Shown here: positions 13,257 through 22,906 of the stretch, piece after piece
How the letters are laid out: every line of letters begins with the position of its first letter
How positions within the stretch are numbered: the stretch's first letter is position 1
Source: Spinacia oleracea
Lineage: Eukaryota; Streptophyta; Magnoliopsida; Caryophyllales; Amaranthaceae
Assembly: GCF_020520425.1 (NCBI RefSeq)
Contig: NC_079492.1
Span: 145,731,861-145,795,860, forward strand
DNA length: 64,000 nucleotides
Direction: 5' to 3'
Notes under the pieces: generated by a model
What the model saw: only the letters and a program-made list of their open reading frames with translations
The model's database searches: none
Told to the model about the DNA's origin: nothing
Made by a program: the position numbers and the translations under genes

Positions 13257-14367
13257 TAAAATATAGGAAAAATTACTTTAAATAATCCAACCTTTAGACG
13301 ATTTTTCGTTAATAATCCAACCTTTTGATTATTATCTAATAATCCAACCTTTGCACCCCATTAACTTTTATTGCACCAAAATGACGGAGAACCGGTTGAG
13401 AAGGTCAAATTTATAAAAAGAAAAAAAAATATTAATTTCTGCCTCCTTTTTACTCCTTCCTCTGTTTCTTTCACTGTTGAGCTCCTTCTACCTTTCAGCC
13501 ATGGTCTCATGAAAGAACACCATAATTTCCGCCCCTTTATACACTCACAACACCCAAAAATCTCCCATAAAATACCATAAATCAATGACCATAACCACCG
13601 CAAAAGTACCACGAACCCAATCAGCCTCGAATATCTCCTATCTTTCTCTCTCGTTCCCCTGTTTTTCTCTCTCCTCCGCAACACCGTATCCCCCTACGAG
13701 CATCCTCGTCCCCCCCTCCCAGCTACCACCAGCCCTATTAGAAAAGCTACCCTGCCTCCATGAAACATAGACCCAACATGGAAGCTGTGGAGAGAGAAAT
13801 TGAGCAGTCGTTAATGGCGACAACGACGATGACACACAAGAGTTCAGATGATTCAAACTTTCTGTAAATCAAGATGAAGCAGAAGCATCAAAAGACAAAA
13901 GCCCCAAAAACTGAAGAAGCAAAAGGGTGTATTGGGATTTGATTTTGATTTTGATTTGATGAAAAGTTTAAGTGATTTTGATTGATACCAAATGTCTGGA
14001 GTTTAATTTCATTAACATATTAGCAAATTTGCGGTATTTAATTTGATTTTTTTTTTTTAATATATTGATTTTAATTTTGATTTGGATGAATAGAGTTTAA
14101 TGTTGAAAGAGGAGGGAGGAAGGACGAAGGAGGAAGGAATGAAAAATAAAGAAAGTATTTTTTTTAATTTTTTTTTCTTCAAATTATAACGAATGGTTGT
14201 ATGACACGTGGTATGTTACCTGCTGTATCAGGTTAATGACCGGTAAGGTGCAATAAAAGTTAATGGGGTGCAAAGGTTGGATTATTATATAATAATTAAA
14301 AGGTCGGATTATTAACGGAAAATCGTCGAAAGGTTGGATTATTTAAAGTAATTTTTCCTAAAATATA
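13257..14367. mobile_element. Mutator-type nonautonomous element, 112-bp TIRs, perfect 9-bp TSD
   Basis: The element spans 13266-14358 (1,093 bp), flanked by taaaatata at 13257-13265 and 14359-14367. Its ends are long inverted repeats of about 112 bp (13266-13377 and 14247-14358) with only a few mismatches, starting ggaaaaattactttaaa. Each arm contains several spaced copies of 'aataatccaacctt'. A 9-bp duplication with long inverted repeats is typical of Mutator-like elements. The interior has no transposase. It holds pyrimidine-rich, gene-like sequence (about 13440-13770) that could be captured host DNA, as in Pack-MULEs, but I cannot name a source. Confidence 0.88.
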
Positions 14368-14475
14368 TAAAAATATTAATTAAAAAAAGGATAAAAATGA
14401 GTTTATTAAAAAAATAAAATAGTACTCCGTAAGTATGTCAACAAATCATATCAATGTTATTATATTATGCGGTAA

Positions 14476-14775
14476 CTTTTGTGTAAGACCGTCTTACCGG
14501 GAAGACCACTTTGATTACTTAACTAATTGGTTTCATTGCTTAACTAATTAGTGCTAATATTTTACTAATTAGTTTCATTGTTTAACTAATTGATTTTAGT
14601 GTTTAACTAATTATTTCTAGTGAGTAACTAATTGATTTCATTGCTTACCTAATTAGTGCAAGTACTTTACTAATTGATTTTAGTGTTTAACTAATTATTC
14701 TAATGAATAACTAATTGATTTAATTGCTTAACTCATATGATACCAATGTAGTCTTTTGTGTAAGACCGCCTTATA
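14476..14775. repeat. Imperfect tandem array of about 20-bp TTAACTAATTGATTT units
   Basis: About a dozen diverged copies of a unit like 'tttcattgcttaactaattag' run head to tail. The array is bounded by 'cttttgtgtaagaccgtctta' (about 14478-14498) and 'cttttgtgtaagaccgcctta' (about 14753-14773). The two bounding words are direct copies, so the array may be the expanded interior of a small element. No coding content. Confidence 0.7.
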
Positions 14776-15088
14776 TAAAAGTTTGTATTTATTATGTGGA
14801 TGTTAGCCACATTAGTTGGTAAAGTCTTGAGAAGTGGTACTCAAAACCTGGGATTAAATCCTAATTCATCTATATATCTCATCTTATCTCTCTCTATAGA
14901 TATATTAAATCATCTATCCCACTCTACATCACTACATTTGACAAATGTGTTGATCATTTGATTATTAAAAGTACTTTCGGGCATAAAACTACTACGTAGT
15001 AACGAACATTGTTTGCTAAAATTCTTTGCACAAAATAAAATCAATACGAATTATTCAATCAAAATCCGAATCCTAAACCATCATAAAA

Positions 15089-15982
15089 TTACAAAGGTTC
15101 CTCCAAAAGCACCAAACCCACTTCAGAATTACCCAAAAAACAATGACTTTTAACCTTCAAATTTCTCCTAAACCAATTACTAACCACTAATTCTTCCATC
15201 TTCCTAACCATTTTTACCACAAAATTTTCACCTTTACCGGTCAACGGTTCAGTCAAAACAGTAAAAAACCCATTCCGGTTCCCGAATACAATATCAGTAA
15301 ACCGGCGATCCCCCACCATAACAACCTCCATGGGCTGACACCCGAGTTGCCTCTCTATCTCCTCCGACCCGCCACCCGGTTTCTTCACCCTATGCCGCAC
15401 CACTTTAACCCCTAATTCTCTCTCCACCGCCGCCGCCTTCGACTCGTCCGGGTCGAACTCGTATAACCCCACCGAGTTACTTAACACGGCGACGTTCCCT
15501 TCGCCGAAAACCGCCTTGCAGCTCTCCATTGACAAACGAAGTGGGTCCCACAAGGTTAAGGAATAGGGTAAGGTGATGGTGTTATCCTTGTCGAAAACCA
15601 CTCCTCTGAATCCTTTCCGATGGAGTTCTTCCCAGTTGATGTACCGAATGTTGGGGACTTTCAGGTGAGGTAGGAGCAAATTGGGGTTGTTTGTTAAGAC
15701 TTTTGATGCGGAGATTATGCCCTCGAGGTTGAATCGTTGGCCGATTGCAGATTTGAGTTTTGCCCACCACATGTTTGGGGAAATGCGTAAGTGAAATTGC
15801 GGGGTTTTTTCTGCGCTAAGATTGATTTGTTTTCTCTCTCTTCTGATGCAGAGATTTCTGGGGTTTTTTAATGGGGTTGGATTGATAGGAGTTGGATTTA
15901 AGAAGTTTTTTTTGCAGTGAGCTTTTGTCGGTGAAAAATTGCAGATATTTGGCTGGAAAATTAGAGGGGTTGAATGAGCCAT
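15089..15982 (-). CDS. PGPP1: Plastid phosphatidylglycerophosphate phosphatase, HAD superfamily (YqeG/PGPP1 type)
   Basis: Intronless 297-aa protein. It should remove the phosphate from phosphatidylglycerophosphate to give phosphatidylglycerol, the main thylakoid phospholipid. HAD motifs are complete: motif I DKDNT (nucleophile D131, acid/base D133), motif II LSNS (S168-S170), motif III Lys in VKKPGG (K200/K201) and motif IV GDRRFTD (D225, D230). The first 60 or so residues are rich in Ser, Thr, Asn and basic residues with few acids, fitting a chloroplast transit peptide. The nearby segment HLKVPNIRYINWEELHRKG is typical of this subfamily just before motif I. The start is the first in-frame ATG and gives a full-length protein. 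The upstream DNA is derived from the neighbouring glycosyltransferase gene, so the promoter may be unusual. Family assignment is strong; the exact substrate is inferred from Arabidopsis PGPP1. Confidence 0.88.
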   Translation of the reverse strand: MAHSTPLIFQPNICNFSPTKAHCKKNFLNPTPINPTPLKNPRNLCIRRERKQINLSAEKTPQFHLRISPNMWWAKLKSAIGQRFNLEGIISASKVLTNNPNLLLPHLKVPNIRYINWEELHRKGFRGVVFDKDNTITLPYSLTLWDPLRLSMESCKAVFGEGNVAVLSNSVGLYEFDPDESKAAAVERELGVKVVRHRVKKPGGGSEEIERQLGCQPMEVVMVGDRRFTDIVFGNRNGFFTVLTEPLTGKGENFVVKMVRKMEELVVSNWFRRNLKVKSHCFLGNSEVGLVLLEEPL

Positions 15983-16146
15983 TTATGTGGGTTTGGATCC
16001 TCGCTTGATTAAACCTCACTTAATTACCAACTGGGTAGCTTTTCTCTTTCTAAATTCTGCCTTTTATTTTTTTCAATTTTTTATTTTCCGGGTTGTTGCT
16101 TTTTATTTATTTTCCATATACCTAATTTTGGAAAATCGGTTTAAGA

Positions 16147-16640
16147 CTATGTTACTCGGACTCTTCACTTTATCTCAAGTACCCAGGTCAGATTTTTGAC
16201 ATTACGACATGAGTACGGATACTCCGGCACTTCATTCGACTTAAATCATGGAAAATTTTCATAATTTAGCCGAATCGTACATTTGGACTTGACATTACGA
16301 CATGAGTACGGATACTCCGGCACTTCATTCGACTTAAATCATGGAAAATTTTCATAATTTAGCCGAATCGTACATTTGGACTTGACATTACGACATGAGT
16401 ACGGATACTCCGGCACTTCATTCGACTTAAATCATGGAAAATTTTCATAATTTAGCCGAATCGTACATTTAAACTTGACATTACGACGTGATTACGGATA
16501 CTTCGACACTTCATTCGACTGAAATTATGGAAAATTTTCATAATTTAGCCGAATCGTACATTTGGACACGTACTCGTGTCCAACACTACTACACTAGTAA
16601 CCGAGTCCAAATAACATTGTAACATAGTAGGTTTAACTGT
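16147..16640. mobile_element. Small element with weak inverted ends and an expanded tandem core
   Basis: The left edge reads ctatgttactcggactc. The right edge (about 16600-16628) reads gagtccaaataacattgtaacatag, roughly its reverse complement with a short insertion. This 'TGTTACTCGGACTC ... GAGTCCGAGTAACA' layout is a common dispersed repeat in plant genomes. It interrupts the duplicated glycosyltransferase sequence. No target duplication was fixed. The core is the 93-bp tandem array listed separately. Confidence 0.55.
16198..16569. repeat. Four tandem copies of a 93-bp unit
   Basis: Units start gacattacgac at 16198, 16291, 16384 and 16477, exactly 93 bp apart. The first three look identical or nearly so; the fourth carries several substitutions. 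Each contains 'atggaaaattttcat', a short palindrome. The likely origin is unequal exchange within the host repeat element. Confidence 0.93.
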
Positions 16641-16950
16641 TTAAGACATGAACTGACTTTGAAGATTGAATCATTGCAATGTTGAGCTGCTTTCTGTTTC
16701 TTCCATTTATTTTCTACTTTCTTTCAGCATGACATCTCACATTAGAATTCCTAATTTCATGATTTACTCTGTTCATGCCATATGCCTATATTGATTACTC
16801 TCTTCATTTTTTTTATAACAATCATTATCCTTTTATATGGATTTATAATCTTATTGTTTTACAGATAACAATAGTTAAATTCAAATAAACTGGAAGACTA
16901 GATACATCTAGCATACTATAAGTTGGGGTAACAGTTAAGTGTAGGGATTT

Positions 16951-17028
16951 GCAAAGAAAAGATCAATAATCACAATATTAGCAAAGCAAAGATCAATAAT
17001 CACAATATTAGCAAAGGAAAGATCAATA
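16951..17028. repeat. 30-bp tandem repeat, 2.6 copies
   Basis: The unit gcaaagnaaagatcaataat followed by cacaatatta repeats at 16951, 16981 and 17011 (the last incomplete), with one variable base. No coding content. Confidence 0.85.
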
Positions 17029-17298
17029 CTCGATCCGTATGTCTTATCTTCCAAACTGGTTTATTTGCTTAATGAGTACTCTTGGCTTAATGGCTTGCAA
17101 CCACAACGTTTGAGCCTATTAGTTCAATACGGTAGAGCGTTGTGTGAAATATACACAAAGACGTTGGTTCAACTCCTACATGGGCTACAAGATTCAAAAC
17201 ATACATCACGTACAACATAAAACCGGAGGAAGTATCATAGTGTGATTTTGCAAATACATGTTTGAGTTAAGAAACATGGGGCTCCAAAACAACTTTCT

Positions 17299-17483
17299 CA
17301 GGGATGACGGATCTTGAGCAGCTTTATAAGGGGGTCGGTAGAAAAATTAAGCAATATGGTATGGAATATATACAATTATATACAAATTTTAGGGAGGAGC
17401 CGGAACCAAAAACACACTACAACATTTATTGCCGGGGCAGACCCACCCAGGCCCACCCAGGCCATAACTAAGAACCGCCACTG
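17299..17483. mobile_element. Decayed hAT-like small element
   Basis: Ends read cagggatgacggatct and accgccactg, degenerate versions of CAGGGGCGGATC ... CCGCCCCTG, a familiar plant hAT-type terminus. The interior contains 'gggggtcgg' and 'gggcagacccacccaggccc', also typical of that repeat. No matching 8-bp duplication is visible, so assignment rests on ends and interior only. Confidence 0.4.
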
Positions 17484-18152
17484 TCGGGAATGTAAATAGC
17501 TTCACTTGCACTCACATTAGAAGATAACACAGTTTCGCTCAAACTCGATAGTAACTTATCCACTTAAACTCAACAATCATTATTCAATCCATTGTCTAAC
17601 ATTGACAATGATTCTACAAAATTAGATGCTTTGGGAGCTACCTTTACAAATTACAAATTTTAGACCTAAGGCTTTATTATATCTACGAGTAGCATCCAAC
17701 CGAGCCACCGAGGGTCCTTGAGACGGAGGATTTACGCTCGTATATTAGGTAACTTTTAACATGTTTTCATTAACCTTTTATATTGTGAATTAATTTCTTG
17801 TGGGTAAATTTTTAAAATAGTTATTTGGTTTCCTCAATGTATTATTATTATGAGCTATTTGAAGAGGTAATTTTGTTAAAGAGAAAAAAAAATTCCACTA
17901 AAAATAAACGACTTTTACATTATATCGGGTAACTTTACCACCGCTACGATATTTATTTTACACGAGTCTTTAATTAGGTGTTTTTGACAAAATATTGTAT
18001 TGTCTTGGCGCACTCGGTATGTAATAAATTAATTGTACACCAGTCACTTTTACCGGAATTAATTTTTCATGTGTAATTTTTACCTTTTACTAGATAAATT
18101 TTAAATATTTTGAATTATCTTTATGTCAACCTTACCAACATTTATGGTACAA
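17484..18152. other. Intergenic DNA, nothing identifiable
   Basis: AT-rich sequence without a coding frame, RNA gene or clear element ends. Confidence 0.45.
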
Positions 18153-18699
18153 TATCTTTAAGGCAAATTTGCCAAAAATGACCTTTTATAACTCAAATTT
18201 TGCGATAAAGTACCTTATATAATTTTTTTTATGAAACCTTGCCTTAGTGTAATTTTTTTTGCGAGAAAGGAACTAAGGGAAGTTTCCGGCATTGACTGTG
18301 ATTTTCCGGCCATTAACTTGCACGTGAGGCTTAAGTTGGCTAAAGACACTGATTTTCCCGAGTCTTGAATTTTTAAACTTGATTTTATTTCTATTTTTTT
18401 TTCAAATATAGGTTTTAAAGCTTAGGGTTTAGGGCTTCGAATTTTGGATGTGTGGTTAGCAAAATAAAGCCACACGTGCTTCTCACGTGCAAGTCAATGC
18501 CGGAAACTTACTTTTGGTTGTCTTACGCAAAAAAAATTACATTAAGGTGTGATTTCACAAAAAAAATAAATTATATAAGGTTCTATCTCACAAAAAAATT
18601 TACATTAAAGTGTGATTTTACAAAATAAATTATATAAGTTTTTTTCTCGCAATATTTGGGTTATAAAATGTCCTTTTTAGCAAATTTGCCTATCCTTAG
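18153..18699. mobile_element. Mutator-type MITE with long TIRs
   Basis: Element 18162-18690 starts ggcaaatttgccaaaaatga and ends with a near-perfect reverse complement, 'tcctttttagcaaatttgcc'. The two arms stay complementary for roughly 60-70 bp and more weakly further in. Flanking 9-mers are tatctttaa (18153-18161) and tatccttag (18691-18699), seven of nine identical, suggesting an older insertion. No coding sequence inside. Its arms use the same 'unit of cytosine-rich blocks and A/T runs' style as the elements at 13266 and 45342. Confidence 0.75.
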
Positions 18700-18901
18700 A
18701 ATGTATGATTTAGATAAAACTCTACCCTGTAGAGTTTTATTAAAACTCTAGAGAATCCAGACTCTTAAATAAGATATTATAGAGTTTTGAATGAGATAGA
18801 TTTATGGGAAGTATTTCCAAGCCTAGAATTCCAGTCGTGTTTGGTTATGGAGATGTATTATTGTGTTATAAATAAACTCGAAAAATCAGAGTACTCCGTA
18901 T

Positions 18902-19163
18902 TACTTCCTCCATTCTTATTTACATGACACAATTGTACTTTCGACACTATTCACACATGTTCCTTTGACTTACTTTTGTAATTTATACATAAAAAAAAAC
19001 ATAGTCGTGTGGGATCTTATTAGATTCGTCTCAATAAATATTTTTTAAATATCAACTTTTTATAATTTTTACTTATCCATAATAAAAGATATTAACGTTT
19101 GAAATCGTGCATTGGCAAACGTGCCTAAATAATTGTGTTATTTAAAAAAGAATAGAGGAAGTA
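18902..19163. mobile_element. Stowaway-type MITE
   Basis: The 258-bp element 18904-19161 starts cttcctccattcttatttac and ends in the inverted form aaaagaatagaggaag, flanked by TA on each side (18902-18903 and 19162-19163). Tc1/mariner-related Stowaway elements have this terminus and TA duplication. It lies just upstream of the F-box pseudogene. Confidence 0.75.
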
Positions 19164-19364
19164 TTATTCTTAATTATTATATTTGCAGACTTGCAGTGCA
19201 GTTCCTACGAATTAGATGGCATGAGGGTATTATGAGCCTACATGAGGATATGTTGATAGAGATCCTATTGCGATTGCCAGAGAAATCGTTGGTACAATTT
19301 ACTTGTGTTTGTAAGCATTGGCTCTCTATCATTACATCATATGAATTTATAATGAAATTGTTAG

Positions 19365-21064
19365 AATATAATACGGTTTTTTCATGAAATGCCCCTGAGG
19401 TTTCACGAAATTCACCAAATACCCCTGCGTGTTTCAAAATACATAATATACCCCTATTTTTTTCGTACTGTTCACCAAATACCCCTATTTTGACTTTCCG
19501 TTAGTCCTCCGTTAAGTCCTGTTTATAATTCAACAAATGCACCTATTTATAAACTTTTTGCACAATATACACCTATTTATAAACTTGTTTGCACCAAATA
19601 CCCAAACTGCTTTTAAACTGCAGAATTTGATTCTAACCGCTAGTTTGCATTTCTACTTTTTCCTAGCAATATGAAGTAGAGCAATTAATAACAAATTTCC
19701 AGCAATAAACAGGGATTATATTCCATAAAAAACTGATTAATTTGTAGAGTAGCTTTATATATATATATTTGAAGTATATATTGGCAGTTGTTAAACAAGT
19801 ATAAAGACAAAGAGAAGTCCCAACTCGTACTTCCTTGCAGCAGTTGCAAGGTTATGACCTGTGGTAATCCTTGCTCTAGCTACCTTAGAAATACAGAAAT
19901 AACTAAGCGAGGGAACTAGATTGTGAATTCAGAGCAATAATTTGATAAGGATTAACATCAGAGCAATAATTTAACCCAGTATTTTGCTTCAGGGTTGTGT
20001 TAGTAGTTTTATTACAATGGCAATGTTCTACGTGCTGGGCATTACTGAGATAATTAGGATTCTAAAACAAACAGAAGCAGTAGACTTGTTGAGCAGGTGC
20101 CACCCTCCGTGCCCATACTCAACAATCTCCTTAATGATCTCAACCTCGACATCACCGGAGTCACTTCATTCATTGCCGGTGGTGGCACAAAATTCATATA
20201 GTCATCTCCCATTTTTTGCACTTTTTTGCTTGTATTGATTCAAGTGAAATAAAAATTATTTACATAAATTAAGATAAACCCAGATTTGGAATTTAACAGA
20301 AGAACAAAACCCATAAAGGAATCCTTAAAATTCAGAAGCGCGCAAAACCCAGATTGAAAATATTGTAAACGTCGGCGGCGATAATTGAGTCGATGATGGA
20401 GTCGAATTGTTGTTGCTAGGGTGAATAATTGAAGAAGTTTTAGCTGTTTGGAGTTTGGTAGGGAGAAGGAGTTGGTTCGAGGAGAGAGCATTGAGCAGGC
20501 ACTGCCGTCTTCTCCTTCCTTCGTTGCCGTCGCGCCGTCTTCTCCTTCCTTCGTTGCCGCCGTGCCGTCTTCTCCTTCCTTCGTTGCCGCCGCGCCGTCT
20601 TCTCCTTCCTTCGATGCCGCCGCGCCGTCTTCTCCTTCCTTCCTCGATCTCCTCTCGCCGCCAGCCTTCAACCTTCGTCGGCGGCAATAGTGGATTCTCC
20701 GGACTTCCTACCACCTGCACTACCCAATCACCGGAAGAAGAGGCTTGTATTTCTGGGTAATTTGAGGTGAATCAATGGTTATTGATTAATTGGGGGTGAG
20801 ATTGAAGATGGGTAAGAAACAACAGAGGAGATGAGAGGAGAGAGAAGGAAAGATATTTTTTTTTTAAGTTAAAATGTCGAATATTGGTAATAAGGGTATA
20901 AACGTAAATTAATACTAACGGATCACTAACGGCCATTAAATCCAAGGGTATTTGGTGCACTTTAAGTTTAAATAGGGGTATATTATGTATTTTGAAACAC
21001 GCAGGGGTATTTGGTGAATTTCGTAAAACCTCAGGGGCATTTCATGAAAAAACCGAATATAATA
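19365..21064. mobile_element. Mutator-type element with perfect 9-bp TSD, possible Pack-MULE
   Basis: Element 19374-21055 (1,682 bp) is flanked by aatataata at 19365-19373 and 21056-21064. Inverted repeats of about 115 bp begin cggttttttcatgaaatgcc; the first 85 bp or so are almost identical between the ends. No transposase is visible. The interior carries GC-richer, gene-like sequence including a 30-bp minisatellite (20504-20643) and short open frames on both strands, which may be captured host DNA. It interrupts the F-box gene. Confidence 0.9.
20504..20653. repeat. 30-bp minisatellite, five copies
   Basis: Units starting gccgtcttctccttccttcg recur at 20504, 20534, 20564, 20594 and 20624. 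The last diverges after about 19 bases. The period is a multiple of three, so on the minus strand the array reads as a 10-residue repeat of the GEDGAAATKE type. Whether it is translated is unknown; it lies inside a transposon. Confidence 0.92.
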
Positions 21065-21287
21065 ATATACCTTGAATCGGTTAAAGCCTTTCCTGCAACG
21101 CCTCAGCACAAGGTCTAGAGACGACGCATCCTATCTGTTTTGAGCCTATTTTTTTGATTTGTAATTCTCTGGCTTTTGTAATATGTACTCTTCAAAATCA
21201 ATAGTGAATCTTTAAAGTTATTTATAATCTTTCTTGTTTCCGTTATAACACAAACATTATGCCTAGCCAAGGTTGTTTGTTTTCATG

Positions 21288-21463
21288 ATAATCACTCTGT
21301 CCCTTTTCGTTTGTCCCTTTTACTGTTTTAGGCCGTCTAGATTTCCGCATTACCGTAGTAAAATATAATTTGTCTACCACTTTTACCACTTTTCGATTTC
21401 ACACAACTATTCTTAATAAAACACTATTGGTGTTTTAAGCAAACAATTAGGGACGGAAGGAAT
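21288..21463. mobile_element. Probable Stowaway-like MITE, diverged
   Basis: The left side reads cactctgtcccttttcgttt and the right side 'aattagggacggaaggaa', roughly its inverse. Boundaries and TA duplication are not clean, so coordinates are approximate. Confidence 0.4.
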
Positions 21464-21698
21464 AATAATCTGAGTTCCATTGTGGTGCTAATTCTTGGAG
21501 GCAGGTTGATGATGTCAGTTTTAATTTTGAGCTGCTAGCTGGTGGTCGTTGTTGTTGTAGCTCAACTGGTCGCATGTGCAATTGGATATTTGGATGTTGA
21601 GGAATTCTGGGTACTACCGTACTATAGCTCTTACTATTCCCTTCTCTCGTTGGACATGGTTGGTGGATGAGGTATTCATTGAGACACCTCTAAAAATT

Positions 21699-21860
21699 AT
21701 TAGGTGTATCCGGGTGTACGGTGTAACCAATGATATTTTTATACCCATTGATAGTCCCTATTACATTTTCTCCTCAATGTAAGGAGGAAAATGATTTTCT
21801 CCTCAATGTAAGCAGAAAAAAAATGTGAGAGGTTGCACGGTGTACCCGGGTGCATGTAAT
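21699..21860. mobile_element. Short inverted-repeat element with GTGTACGGTGTAACC ends
   Basis: Arms of about 30 bp, attaggtgtatccgggtgta and its inverted partner ending 'gtacccgggtgcatgtaat', flank a 100-bp centre. The centre has a direct repeat of 'ttttctcctcaatgtaag' (about 21767-21785 and 21794-21812). A related 'ggtgtacggtgtaccc' word appears near 4401. Class unknown. Confidence 0.5.
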
Positions 21861-22906
21861 ATATCTCTTCCAATTCAAAATCGTGATTCTACTTTGAATT
21901 GGAAGGCACTCTTAGAAATCGAATGTAAAATCAAATTACGATTTTACAAACGAGTATAATCAAGATTTCATTTAAAGTGCTTATATTATAGGTGAAAAAC
22001 TTAATAATTGAAATATATAGTTGTTTAATAGCTAAACAAGCAATAATTTGTAATAATAACTTTTTCAACATGATTTAAATTTACGAGGTTTTCACTAGTC
22101 AATAAAAAGTGTAGAATCGTAACTCGAATAGTGGACCATATTTAAACCGTAAAATCGCGATTTTTATAACCTTGTATCTGGATGGTATATTTTTGTATGC
22201 ATATATGAGTTCTGAAGGAGTATAGTCCAAGTTGATTTTGGAACAAACAACTGTTGAAATCCAATGTTATCACATCTGAGTTGTCCCACGTTGGAGAAAG
22301 AGGAGAGAACAGTTCACAAGCAAATCAGCTCGGCTCATTGACACCCCTAGCGGAAGAATAATTGAAGTCTCACCCTTTATTTAGCATATTTGGGATAGGG
22401 TAGACGTGTAGTACTGTACCAATAACGCATCATAAACTTGAATCCGTTTCCCTCGGCAATCAAATAAAACTTGATTGACAGACCACAAGGGCAAAATTCT
22501 CTGTTACCAAATCTAGTTTTGGCCATCATTAAGTTAAACCTTATTAAAGGCCACTTTTCATGAAGAACTGAAGTGCCTAATCCACCCAAAAAAAACCCAG
22601 AGATGGCAACTAATGAACAAAAGTAAAACGCTATAGGAAGGCACCTTCAAGCCTAACTATACCAAGTGCAATCATGTACAACCGTCTTTGAGTGAGGAAC
22701 CCGAGAGTAGGATCCACATTTTAAAGACCTACACTCAAAATATAAACATCTACAGACCAGATTTTACATCTAAAACTAAACTGAGTAATTCTGGTCCTAG
22801 TTCCTAACAAAGTAACTATAAATATACAGACTGTGGACTAATAATGAATCAGTACTTCTCCGCTTCCCGAGATGGGTTGAACCTCAAAATAGCACGCCGC
22901 CAAGAG
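21861..22906. other. Intergenic DNA and probable 3' UTR of the Agenet gene
   Basis: The part nearest 22906 should be the 3' UTR of the minus-strand Agenet gene; its end is not fixed. A 'tgttgaaatccaatgttatc...gttgtcccacgttggagaaag' stretch at 22251-22310 resembles the start of some copia LTRs, but no partner LTR was found. Confidence 0.4.

Larger units (their letters stand above)
16001..16870 (+). pseudogene. Decayed partial copy of the O-fucosyltransferase-like gene
   Basis: Positions 16001-16120 match the end of exon 1 and start of intron 1 of the gene at 5239-12471 (5512-5635), keeping the residues LIKPHLIT. Positions 16650-16720 match further intron 1 (about 5648-5735). Positions 16722-16755 match intron 2 near 8195 and 16755-16868 match intron 3 up to the exon 4 acceptor (about 8446-8560). 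Because introns are kept, this is a DNA-level duplication with internal deletions, not a retrocopy. A repeat element interrupts it at about 16147-16640. It cannot encode an enzyme. Confidence 0.82.
19232..21680 (+). pseudogene. F-box gene broken by a Mutator-type insertion
   Basis: An open frame from ATG 19232 encodes a clear N-terminal F-box motif (LHEDMLIEILLRLPEKSLV, then CVCKHW), the Skp1-binding part of SCF ubiquitin ligases. It runs into the transposon at 19374. Beyond the element the frame continues for about 17 residues (from 21065) to a TAG. About 400 bp later (21485-21660), fragments resembling an F-box-associated domain appear in two frames: NSWRQVDDVSF, then LDIWMLRNSGYYRTI. The middle of the gene is missing or unrecognisable. 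I read it as a dead F-box gene with an internal deletion or decay plus a 1.7-kb insertion. Confidence 0.68.

Noticed and set aside
13361..13856. Overlapping frames of 61-107 aa inside the Mutator-type element
   Set aside because: Low-complexity Ser/Pro or Arg/Glu-rich frames on both strands. They may reflect captured DNA, but none is a recognisable gene.
20240..20760. Four overlapping open frames of 80-143 aa
   Set aside because: All come from the 30-bp minisatellite, which stays open in several frames. They lie inside a transposon and no start or splice context supports a gene.
22251..22320. Copia LTR or TRIM terminus
   Set aside because: The tgttgaaat...cccacgttgg phrase is suggestive, but no partner terminus, PBS or target duplication was found.
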